Under the pieces are notes generated by a model that ran no database searches, was not told the origin of the DNA, and saw only the letters and a program-made list of their open reading frames with translations. From Bog-756 sp035949055 (GTDB lineage Bacteria > Actinomycetota > Acidimicrobiia > Acidimicrobiales > RAAP-2), in the NCBI GenBank assembly GCA_035949055.1, contig DASZIO010000032.1, positions 1 to 35,302 of the forward strand: 35,302 bases of DNA, given 5' to 3'. The translations under genes and the position numbers were made by a program. Positions 17,757 to 25,763 of this stretch are shown in pieces. Numbering within the stretch: position 1 is the stretch's first letter; the number at the start of each line of letters is the position of its first letter.

Positions 17757-20700
17757 ATGCCGTGGCCACTCGCTGGTTGTTTACACTACCGAGCACTCGT
17801 GTTGGAGCTCCAACCCTCTCCTGTCGCGCTCCCGGACCCGATCCGTCAACGCTCTCTCCCCGCCCGGTTGTGGTCATCCGGCCGGCTCCGGGCCGCGGCC
17901 GACTACGCGGTGCTGGCGGTGCTGGCCCTCGTTCCCATGCTGGCCTCCCGGCCCGGCACGGTGACCGACGACACCAAGACGTATCTCTACCTCGACCCGG
18001 GTCGATACGTGCGACAGGCCGTCTCCCTGTGGGACCCGGGCGTGGCCCTCGGTACCGTGACCCACGAGAACATCGGCTACCTCCTGCCCATGGGGCCGTT
18101 CTACTGGGCGGCCGCCGAGTTGCACGTGCCACTCTGGGTGGCCCAGCGGCTGTGGATGGCCGCGCTGCTGTTCGCCGCCGGGGCGGGGGCTCTCTACCTG
18201 TGCCGCACCATCGGTCTGACCGGGCCGGGCCGGTACATCTCGGCCATCGGCTTCATGTTCACCCCCTACGTCCTGCAGTACGCCGGCCGCATCTCGGTGA
18301 TCCTCATGCCGTGGGCCGGGCTGCCCTGGATGGTGGCCTTCGTCATCCTGGCCCTCCGCCGTGGCGGCTGGCGCTACCCGGCCTTGTTCGCACTGGTAGT
18401 GGCCCTGGTCAGCGGTATCAACGCCAGCTCGATCCTCTACGTCGGCATCGCCCCGGCTCTCTGGCTGCCGTACGCGGTGCTGGTGGCCAGGGAGTCGACC
18501 TGGCGAAAGGCCTGGGGCGTGGCCTGGAAGGTCGGGCTGCTGAGCGCCCTCGTCTCGCTGTGGTGGGCGATCGGCCTGCAGGTGGAGGCGGCCTACGGGG
18601 TCAACGTGCTCAAGTACACCGAGACGGTGCCCGCCACCAGTGGTACCTCCCTGGCCTCGGAGATACTCCGGGGCCTCGGGTACTGGTACTTCTACGGATC
18701 CGACCGGGTCGGCGCCTGGGCCCAGAACTCGGTGGCCTACACCCAGAACCTGTGGCTCATCGGAGCCAGCTTCGTGGTGCCCGTGCTGGCCTTCGCCGCC
18801 GCCGTCTTCGCCCGCTGGCGCCACCGCGGCTATTTCATCCTCATCACCGTGGTGGGCATGGTGCTGGCCGTCGGGCCCAATCCCTATGCCGACCCCTCGG
18901 CGGTCGGATCGGTGCTCAAGGCCATCATGGTCGACACCACCGCCGGCCTGGCCATGCGCTCCACCGACCGGGCGTCACCCCTCATCATCCTCAGCCTGGC
19001 CATGTTCCTCGGGGCCGCGGTGAGCGCGGTGGCCGACCGGCGACCCCGGACTGGGCTCGCCGTCGGCGGGTTGGCGGCTGCTGCCGTACTGGCTGCCTCC
19101 ACCCCGTTGTGGACGGGTGGGATCGTGGCCGACGGTTTCACCCAGCCCGCCACCCCGCCCCTCTACGTCCGCCAGGCCGCCGCCGCCCTCAACCGCACCC
19201 ATCCCGGCACCCGGGTCTACGCCTTGCCGGGCAACAACTTCGCCGCCTACCGGTGGGGCGACACCATCGACACCGTCTACCCCGGCCTCATGACCCGTCC
19301 CTTCGTGACCCACGAACAGCAGATCATGGGGTCGTTGGCCACCGCCGACCTGCTGCAGGCAGTCGACACCCCGCTGCAGGACGGCACCATGGACTGGAAG
19401 ACGATCGCCCCGCTGTCGTCGCTGATGAGCGCGGGCGACGTACTGGTCCAGTACGACCAGGCTTACGAGCGGTACGACACGCCCATCCCCCAGCAGCTGG
19501 CCTACGAGCTGTCGGCCACGCCACCCGGGCTCGCGAACCCGGTGAGCTACGGCCGGCCCACCCCCAACATCCCCTTGGTGCCCCACTTCGACGAGGCCAC
19601 CCTGGCCCGGCCGCCCAACCAGGGATGGCCGGCGCCGCTCACCACCTACACCGTGGCCCATCCACGCCCGATCGTGCGCACCGAGTCGACCAAGCACCCG
19701 TTGGTGATCGACGGTGACGCCTCGGGCATCGTCAACGCCGCCTCGGTCGGGTTGCTCGGCTCCAACCCGACCATCCTCTACGCCGGGAGCCTCGACACCG
19801 ACGCGGCGCTCCGCAAGACAACCCTCGGCGCGCCGGCCGACCTGGTGGTGACCGACACCAACCGCAAGCAGGGCTACCGCTGGAACTCGCTCAGCCAGAA
19901 CACCGGCTACACCGAGACCGCCACCCAGGGCCCCGACACGAGCGACCCGACCGACGCCCCCATCAATATGTTCCCCGACGCCCCCGCCGACGCGCAGACC
20001 ACCACCCGGTTCCTCGGGGTGTCGGCGGTGACCGCCTCGTCGTACGGGTCCTCGATCACCTACCTCCCCGAGAGCCGCCCGGCCGCCGCGCTCGACGGCA
20101 ACACCCAGACGGCATGGCTGGACGACTCCTTCAGCCCCCAGCTCGGTCAGTGGTGGCAGGTCGCCCTGGACCGGCCGCGGACGGTCGGGTCGGTGACGCT
20201 GGTCCAACCGGTGACCGGTGACCCGGACCGATGGATCACCAAGGTCACCCTGACCTTCGACGGGGGCCACCCTTTCGTCGTCCCCCTGGGCCACCGCTCC
20301 AGGACCGCGGCCGGTCAGGTGGTGTCCTTCCCGGCCCGCCCCTTCACGACCCTGCGCCTCACCGTGGACGCGGTGGCGACCTCCAACCCGCACAGTCCGG
20401 TCCCGTCGCGCAGCTCCGTGGGGTTCGCCGAGGTCAGGATCCCCGGCGTCACCGCGGACGAGACCATCGTCATGCCCGAGGACCTCCTCCGGGCCGCGGG
20501 CACAGCCTCTGCATCCGACCGTCTGAGTCTCGTCATGACCCGGCTGCGCAGCTCGGGCACGCCACTCCGGTCCGACACCGAGACCTCGTTGGTCCGCAGC
20601 TTCTGGCTGCCCACCGCCCGGACGTTCTCCATGACCGGGACGGCCCGGATCTCCCCGCTGATCCCCGACGACCGGATCGACCAGCTGGTCGGGCGATCGA

Positions 20701-22379
20701 GCACACCGGGTGGCGCGGTGACCGCCTATTCGCTCGGCCGTCTTCCCGGCGACCTGCGGGCCGGGGCCGTGGCCACCATCGACGCTGACCCCCACACCCT
20801 GTGGGAACCCGGGTTCGGCGTGACCCACCAGGCCGGGCAGTGGCTGCAGTACGTACTCCCCCACCCCGTCACCATCGATCACCTCGACCTCAAGATCGCG
20901 GCCGACGGCCAGCACTCGGTACCCACCGAGCTGACCATTTCGGCCAACGGCCAGCAGGCCTCGGTGACGCTGCCGCCGATACCCGACGGGACGGTCCCCG
21001 GCTCGGTGGTCGACGTCCCGATCACCTTCCCGGCTCTGACCGGGCAGAGCATCCGGATCAGCGTCGACCGCGTCCGCGACGAGTACACCACCAACTACTA
21101 CTCGCGGAACCCCATCGCCATGCCGCTGGGCATCGCCGAGGTCGGGATCCCGGGGGTGCAGGCCGGCACCCTGCCGGCGTCCATTCCGACGTCCTGCCGG
21201 GGTGACCTGCTCACCGTCGACGGTCGTCCGTTGTGGGTGTCGATCACCGGGACGACGTCGACCGCGCTGTCCCGCCAACCGCTGACCGTCGCCCTCTGCG
21301 GTCCCGATGCCGGCGGACTGACCCTCGGACCCGGACCCCATACCCTTCGCTCCACCCTCGGCCAGGTCGCGGGATTCGACATCGACCAGCTGGCCCTGGA
21401 CTCGGCCGCCGGCGGCGGGCCCATGCCGCTCGCCAGCGCCACCACCCTCGAGGCGCCGCCGGCGACCGCCTCGCCCGCGGTCCGGGTCGACAGCCAGACC
21501 GCGACCGCCATCCGACTCACGGTCAGCGGTCTCACCTCGGCCGCCGAACGATCGGGTGTGGACCTGGTGCTGGGCCAGAGCATCAACCCCGGTTGGACGG
21601 CCACGGTGGCGGGCGGGGGGAGCCTCGGCAAGCCGGTGCTCGTCGACGGCTTCGCCAACGCCTGGCGACTGGACCGCTCCGATCTCGCCCCCACCGGGCC
21701 CAACGGCACCGTCTCGGTGGTGCTCCGGTGGCAACCCCAGCGCCGGGTGAACCTGGCCCTCATTGTCTCCGCCCTGGCCATCCTGTTGTGCCTGGCCCTG
21801 GTCGTCGGGCCCTCGGTACGTAACCGCCGGGACCGACGTCGGGCCCGGCGGGACCCCGGTTCCATCCCACCGGACACCCGGTCGACGGGCCCACCGGCGG
21901 CCTCGGCGGACATCACTCGGGACGGTCCCGTGTTGATCCGCCCGTTCCGCGCCGATGCGCCCGCGGCTCCGTTGCCGGTGGCCCTCGTCACCGGGGCCCT
22001 CACCGGGGCCGTAGCCGCGCTGATCGCCATGCCCGTCGCCGGCCTGGCCGTGGCGGTGGCGAGCGTGGTGGTCCTGCTCGTGCCGCGCCTGCGCCTGGCG
22101 TTGGGATTGATCGCGGTGGCTGGTATCGGGGCCGCCGGGATCTACACGGTCGTGCACCAGGCGACCGCGGTGGTCCCCCCGGGCGGGTCGTGGACACTCT
22201 CGTTTGATGTGGCCAACCGCTTGGCGTGGACGGGCGTCGTGTTCCTGGGAGCCGATGCAGTGGTAGAGGCGCTTCTCACCCGCCGGCGAGCGAGAAGCGA
22301 CGGCTCGGGGTCTGCGGGTAGCCCACCGTCAGGATCCAGCAGCGGAGGAACACCGGGTGCCGACCCGGTCGTCGACTGA
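17757..22379 (+). CDS. AftD-like alpha-(1->3)-arabinofuranosyltransferase (DUF3367 family)
   Basis: A giant GT-C membrane enzyme of about 1,540 residues, resembling mycobacterial AftD (about 1,400), which adds arabinofuranose from decaprenyl-phosphoarabinose to arabinogalactan and lipoarabinomannan on the outer face. The first half (about 35-470) is a multi-helix module with a first loop TDDTKTYLYLDPGRYVRQA typical of the family. Discoidin/carbohydrate-binding-like segments follow at about 755-890 (AALDGNTQTAWLDD; GQWWQVALDRPRTVGSVTL) and 990-1135 (ATIDADPHTLWEPGF; GQWLQYVLPHPVTIDHLDL). Helices return near 1330, 1404-1465 and 1485. The start is uncertain: ATG 17757 (GGAGGG 12 bases upstream) or GTG 17799, which fits the promoter better. 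Length and domain order make AftD likely; the exact linkage is inferred. Confidence 0.85.
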   Translation: MPWPLAGCLHYRALVLELQPSPVALPDPIRQRSLPARLWSSGRLRAAADYAVLAVLALVPMLASRPGTVTDDTKTYLYLDPGRYVRQAVSLWDPGVALGTVTHENIGYLLPMGPFYWAAAELHVPLWVAQRLWMAALLFAAGAGALYLCRTIGLTGPGRYISAIGFMFTPYVLQYAGRISVILMPWAGLPWMVAFVILALRRGGWRYPALFALVVALVSGINASSILYVGIAPALWLPYAVLVARESTWRKAWGVAWKVGLLSALVSLWWAIGLQVEAAYGVNVLKYTETVPATSGTSLASEILRGLGYWYFYGSDRVGAWAQNSVAYTQNLWLIGASFVVPVLAFAAAVFARWRHRGYFILITVVGMVLAVGPNPYADPSAVGSVLKAIMVDTTAGLAMRSTDRASPLIILSLAMFLGAAVSAVADRRPRTGLAVGGLAAAAVLAASTPLWTGGIVADGFTQPATPPLYVRQAAAALNRTHPGTRVYALPGNNFAAYRWGDTIDTVYPGLMTRPFVTHEQQIMGSLATADLLQAVDTPLQDGTMDWKTIAPLSSLMSAGDVLVQYDQAYERYDTPIPQQLAYELSATPPGLANPVSYGRPTPNIPLVPHFDEATLARPPNQGWPAPLTTYTVAHPRPIVRTESTKHPLVIDGDASGIVNAASVGLLGSNPTILYAGSLDTDAALRKTTLGAPADLVVTDTNRKQGYRWNSLSQNTGYTETATQGPDTSDPTDAPINMFPDAPADAQTTTRFLGVSAVTASSYGSSITYLPESRPAAALDGNTQTAWLDDSFSPQLGQWWQVALDRPRTVGSVTLVQPVTGDPDRWITKVTLTFDGGHPFVVPLGHRSRTAAGQVVSFPARPFTTLRLTVDAVATSNPHSPVPSRSSVGFAEVRIPGVTADETIVMPEDLLRAAGTASASDRLSLVMTRLRSSGTPLRSDTETSLVRSFWLPTARTFSMTGTARISPLIPDDRIDQLVGRSSTPGGAVTAYSLGRLPGDLRAGAVATIDADPHTLWEPGFGVTHQAGQWLQYVLPHPVTIDHLDLKIAADGQHSVPTELTISANGQQASVTLPPIPDGTVPGSVVDVPITFPALTGQSIRISVDRVRDEYTTNYYSRNPIAMPLGIAEVGIPGVQAGTLPASIPTSCRGDLLTVDGRPLWVSITGTTSTALSRQPLTVALCGPDAGGLTLGPGPHTLRSTLGQVAGFDIDQLALDSAAGGGPMPLASATTLEAPPATASPAVRVDSQTATAIRLTVSGLTSAAERSGVDLVLGQSINPGWTATVAGGGSLGKPVLVDGFANAWRLDRSDLAPTGPNGTVSVVLRWQPQRRVNLALIVSALAILLCLALVVGPSVRNRRDRRRARRDPGSIPPDTRSTGPPAASADITRDGPVLIRPFRADAPAAPLPVALVTGALTGAVAALIAMPVAGLAVAVASVVVLLVPRLRLALGLIAVAGIGAAGIYTVVHQATAVVPPGGSWTLSFDVANRLAWTGVVFLGADAVVEALLTRRRARSDGSGSAGSPPSGSSSGGTPGADPVVD
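17780..17790. promoter_or_regulatory. Candidate overlapping divergent -10 boxes (methyltransferase / aftD-like)
   Basis: The bases TTTACACTACC read TACACT on the plus strand and TAGTGT on the minus strand, both fitting TAnnnT. The plus-strand box would lie about a dozen bases before a GTG at 17799, suggesting leaderless or near-leaderless aftD mRNA from that start. The minus-strand box would give the methyltransferase a leader of about 55 bases. No convincing -35 was found. The hexamer is repeated as TACACT on the minus strand at 23995-23990 ahead of the GT4 gene. Confidence 0.4.
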
Positions 22380-22386
22380 GCATCCT

Positions 22387-22475
22387 CGAGCTGGGCTGCG
22401 GGCGAGTTGGGCGGGGCGGCGAGCTGAATCGCCGCCGAGCTGGGTTGCCGGCGAGCTGGGCCGGACGGCGAATGG
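22387..22475. repeat. 16/17-bp degenerate tandem repeat, about 5.4 units, in aftD|GT4 convergent spacer
   Basis: Units begin with CGAG at 22387, 22403, 22420, 22436 and 22452, with a partial unit at 22469. Lengths are 16, 17, 16, 16 and 17. The clearest form is CGAGCTGGGTTGCCGG. The array fills almost the whole spacer between the aftD stop (22379) and the GT4 stop (22479). Unit three forms part of a hairpin. It is non-coding and GC-rich, with no T tract. Confidence 0.8.
22415..22436. terminator. Candidate bidirectional terminator hairpin, aftD|GT4
   Basis: GGCGGCGA (22415-22422) and TCGCCGCC (22429-22436) are perfect complements with loop GCTGAA. It lies about 35 bases after the aftD stop and about 43 after the GT4 stop, so it could serve both convergent genes. 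Neither side has a T run, so it is not a classical intrinsic terminator. Confidence 0.45.
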
Positions 22476-22478
22476 ACC

Positions 22479-23933
22479 TTACTGGCGGGCCAGCGCGTCA
22501 GCGGCCAGCGCCACCAACGCCCCCCGGGCACATGCCTCCCAGGTGAAGCGGGCGGCATGGGCCATGGCTCCCGTACCCAGCCTGCGGCGGAGCACCTCGT
22601 CACGGATCACGGCGTCGAGCCCGGCCACCAGGTCATCCTGGGTGTCGGCCAGGATCCCGGTACGGCCGTCGAGGACGGCGTCCTCGTGCCCACCGATCTT
22701 CGTGACGACGGACGGGGTGCCGCAGGCGCCCGCCTCGGTCACGGTCATGCCCCATCCCTCGCGGAGCGACGTCGAGGCGAGCACCCAGGCCCGCCGGTAG
22801 AGGTCGATGAGCTTCTCCTCGGGGATGTAGCCGGGCAGGGCGATCCACGATTCGGAACCGGCCCGTTGGACGAGCGCCTCGAGGGCGGGCCGTTCGTAGC
22901 CCTCCCCGGCGATCACCGCCCGGAGCCGGGGGTGGCGGGCCTTGAGGGTGACCAGCGCCTCGATCATCAGGTGGAAACGCTTGACCGGCACCAGCCGTCC
23001 CACCGCCACTACCAGTGGATCCGGGCAACGATCTCCGGCGGGTGAGAACTGCGGTTCCACGCCCGGTGGCGACACCGAGACCCGCTCGGGTGGGATGCGC
23101 AGGCGCTCGACGATCTCCCGCTTGGCCGAGCTGGACAGAGTGACGATGCGGCTCCTCCGGTAGAACGGAGGGGCCAAGCGATGCTCGATGGCGTACCCGA
23201 GCTCGGCCAGCCCGGTGGGGAGGACCATCTTCCACATTTCGGCGTGGACGTGGTGCAGAAAGACGATGTGTGGGCAGTGGGCCCACACCGGGGACAAGAA
23301 CGGCATGCCGTTCCAGATCTCCACCAGTCCGTCTCCGTTGCCGACGCGACCGAGCGCGCCCGAAAGCACGGTCCGCGGGAACACCGAGTAGCGCCCGGCG
23401 CGGCGGATGGCCCGATAGCCGTCGCGCCGGATCACCGTCCGTCCGTCCGGTACCGACGAGGTGGTGATGGACACGTCGAGCCCTGCCTGTGACCAGGCGG
23501 CGAGGACCCGGTGGGCGTGGAGCTCGGAGCCGCCGGCCTCGGCGTCGTCGTAGTCGCGCCAGGCGATGACGTCGATGCGCTTCAGACCGGCGCGCTCGGC
23601 GATCTCGCCGATGGACAGGTCCGAGAACCGGGTAAGTCTCGACGGTTCGGCGCGTTGGACCGCCGGCACCCGGGCCACCGTGGTCTTCCCGTTGGCCCGG
23701 AAGGCGGCCGGGCTCCGACCGGTGCGGGCGTCGGGCCCGGGGACGGGGACGAGCCGCGGGACCGAGGACCGTGCCGGGGCGTCCGATCCCCTCTCGGGGG
23801 CCGGGCGCCGGTCAGGGACCGGGGCCCTCGGTGGCCGCACCACACTCCGGTCGGGCCGGTCGGGGTCCCGATCAGCCCGGTCGGGAGCGTCGACGGCGCG
23901 CACCGTGTCGGGTTCTCCGGTCCCATCCCCCAT
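22479..23933 (-). CDS. GT4 family glycosyltransferase with long disordered N-terminus
   Basis: A GT-B fold retaining glycosyltransferase of family 4, expected at the inner face of the membrane using a nucleotide sugar; donor and acceptor unknown. After about 105 residues rich in Pro, Arg and Asp, the catalytic part starts at RIDVIAWRDYDDAEAGGSE with the GGSELHAHRVLAAW segment. The linker and C-terminal domain show VVAVGRLVPVKRFHLMIEAL, VIAGEGYERPALEALV and the EX7E motif in REGWGMTVTEAGACGTPSVV. It is convergent with the aftD-like gene and downstream of the flippase, so a role in the same envelope glycan is likely. A methionine nearer residue 100 could be the true start, but I saw none well placed. 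Confidence 0.88.
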   Translation of the reverse strand: MGDGTGEPDTVRAVDAPDRADRDPDRPDRSVVRPPRAPVPDRRPAPERGSDAPARSSVPRLVPVPGPDARTGRSPAAFRANGKTTVARVPAVQRAEPSRLTRFSDLSIGEIAERAGLKRIDVIAWRDYDDAEAGGSELHAHRVLAAWSQAGLDVSITTSSVPDGRTVIRRDGYRAIRRAGRYSVFPRTVLSGALGRVGNGDGLVEIWNGMPFLSPVWAHCPHIVFLHHVHAEMWKMVLPTGLAELGYAIEHRLAPPFYRRSRIVTLSSSAKREIVERLRIPPERVSVSPPGVEPQFSPAGDRCPDPLVVAVGRLVPVKRFHLMIEALVTLKARHPRLRAVIAGEGYERPALEALVQRAGSESWIALPGYIPEEKLIDLYRRAWVLASTSLREGWGMTVTEAGACGTPSVVTKIGGHEDAVLDGRTGILADTQDDLVAGLDAVIRDEVLRRRLGTGAMAHAARFTWEACARGALVALAADALARQ

Positions 23934-23989
23934 CCTGATTCGCTCCCGGCATCGGCTCTCGTTGACGGTCCGCCACCGATGTCGTGGTG

Positions 23990-23995
23990 AGTGTA
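23990..23995 (-). promoter_or_regulatory. Candidate -10 box for the GT4 gene
   Basis: TACACT on the minus strand lies 57 bases upstream of the GT4 ATG, in the 90-base spacer after the flippase gene. It is the same hexamer as the putative aftD -10. No clear -35 is seen. Confidence 0.3.
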
Positions 23996-24023
23996 TCGGC
24001 CCAGCTCGCGGGGAGCGCAGTTG

Positions 24024-25709
24024 TCATCGAACCGGGCCGGCCGGCGCCGCGATCCTCCGCTGCGACGGGCCGAGGAGCCACCGGCTGCCACGGTGCTTCC
24101 AGTGGATGGCCACGAAAGCCACGGCCATCGCCAGGGCCAAGGCGGCCTGGGCGGCCAGGTCCGCCCGCGCCGTCGCGACGGTCCGACCCCCGGCCAGGGC
24201 CACCAGCACGGTGGCCAGCGCCGCGCCGGCGGCCAGTAGGAACACGATCCAGCGGGAGCCGGTGCCGAAGAGATAGTTGGTCACCAGGACGGAAAAGGAG
24301 AGGCACATCATGGCCACCACCAGGGTGGCGAAGGCCGGGGCGGCCGAGCTCAGCTTGGCCGAGAACACCAGGGTGAGGAACCACCGCGGGGCGAACAGCG
24401 AGACGCCGAGCAGTACGGCGGCGGGCACGGCGAGGAAGATGAGGGTGACGCCGAGCTGACGGATGGCGTGTCCACCTTCGTTCCAGCGGATGGTGGCTTC
24501 CGGGAGCAGGTAGGCGCCCAGCGCCAAAGCTCCGAATACGAGGGCCTTCGACGCCACCGATATGGCGGCATAGGGCCCGACGTTGGCGTGGTCCAGTCGG
24601 CCGAGCAGGATGACGTCGACGTTCTGCAGCAGTCCGAGTAGGGCCAGCCCCACGAATGCGGCCGAGACGTCGGCCAGCAACCGGCGACGCGCCAGGGTGG
24701 AATCGGCGGTCGGGTCGTACACGGCCGGCGGGGCGACGAGGTCGGCACTGGACGACCAGACCCGGGTGGCGAGCCAACGGGCGTGGATGGTGGCCACCGT
24801 CTCGCCGATGAACACCCCGAGCGCATAGCCGGCCACACCGAGATGGGCGGAGACGAACCCGATGACGAATGCGGTACGGACGCCCCCCTCAACCAGCAGG
24901 TTGCCGGCCAGCGCGCGGTAGCTGCGATGGGCCTGGAGGAGGCCGCGATCCACAGAGAGCAGGATCCAGATGCCGCCCGACACCAGGATGAGGGCGACTC
25001 CCTCACTGTTGGGCAGCCCGAGCTGGCGGGCGATCCACCCCTGGAGCGCAAGGACCACGATTGCCCCGACGACGATTGCTCCGAGGAGCAGGCGGCGGAG
25101 CCGCACAACCCACTGGCGCACCATCTGGCCGTGTCCGGCCCTCTGGAGGGCGGTGACCCGGCGCACCACGCCCACCAGCACGGCCGAACCGGGCATCGAG
25201 AGGATGAAGAACAGCCCGAGCAGCTGCGCGATGGCGCCGTACGACTGGGGGGTGACCAGCCGCGCTACCACCACCACGACCAGGGCTCCCGCCCCGTTCA
25301 CGATCATGCCGGCCACGGCCACCGGCCCGGCCTGGCTGAGGCCAGAGACCACCGAGTCACCGGTGGTGGCGTCCGCCCCGGCACCCGGTCGCGGCCCCTT
25401 CTCCCCGGCTCCCGCTCCACGAGCCGCATCCGCCGCGCCACCCGTAGCACCGTCAGCGGCGCCATCAGTAGGACCGTCTGCCGCGGCAGCAGAAGCGGCA
25501 TCAGCAGCCGTCTCCGGCTCTGTCGGCCCTTCGTCCGGAAGGGTGATCATCGGCCCGCCGGCCACGGCGATGCCCACCGCAGGGGCCATGGCCACCGATT
25601 CGGTGACTGGCTCGACGACGGTCTCGATCTCCTCCAGGATGGTCTCGAGGCCGGGGCCGTCAGGATCGCCGGGCACCGGTCGCCCTTCCGGGTCGGTGGT
25701 GCCACTCAC
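24024..25709 (-). CDS. Polysaccharide flippase (Wzx/MATE-like), oligosaccharide export
   Basis: A multi-pass membrane protein of 561 residues of the polysaccharide-synthesis/MOP flippase type, proposed to move lipid-linked glycans from the inner to the outer leaflet. The first 125 residues are low in complexity and rich in Ala, Gly, Asp and Pro. Helices start near 127 (PVAVAGMIVNGAGALVVVVV) followed by RLVTPQSYGAIAQLLGLFF, the usual first-helix pair of the family. About twelve or more hydrophobic segments follow, including LGVAGYALGVFIGETVATI. The GTG start has GAGGGA six bases upstream. Substrate unknown; flanking glycosyltransferases suggest a cell-envelope glycan. MurJ is less likely because the sequence lacks obvious MurJ blocks. 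Confidence 0.82.
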   Translation of the reverse strand: MSGTTDPEGRPVPGDPDGPGLETILEEIETVVEPVTESVAMAPAVGIAVAGGPMITLPDEGPTEPETAADAASAAAADGPTDGAADGATGGAADAARGAGAGEKGPRPGAGADATTGDSVVSGLSQAGPVAVAGMIVNGAGALVVVVVARLVTPQSYGAIAQLLGLFFILSMPGSAVLVGVVRRVTALQRAGHGQMVRQWVVRLRRLLLGAIVVGAIVVLALQGWIARQLGLPNSEGVALILVSGGIWILLSVDRGLLQAHRSYRALAGNLLVEGGVRTAFVIGFVSAHLGVAGYALGVFIGETVATIHARWLATRVWSSSADLVAPPAVYDPTADSTLARRRLLADVSAAFVGLALLGLLQNVDVILLGRLDHANVGPYAAISVASKALVFGALALGAYLLPEATIRWNEGGHAIRQLGVTLIFLAVPAAVLLGVSLFAPRWFLTLVFSAKLSSAAPAFATLVVAMMCLSFSVLVTNYLFGTGSRWIVFLLAAGAALATVLVALAGGRTVATARADLAAQAALALAMAVAFVAIHWKHRGSRWLLGPSQRRIAAPAGPVR

Positions 25710-25763
25710 GCCGGTTCCCTCAACGACGGCGGCGTGCCACCCGGCGGCACCCCGCCACCGGGC

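Noticed and set aside
18975..22157. 1,060-codon minus-strand open frame inside the aftD-like gene
   Set aside because: Same GC artefact; the plus-strand product has membrane helices and carbohydrate-binding-like domains.
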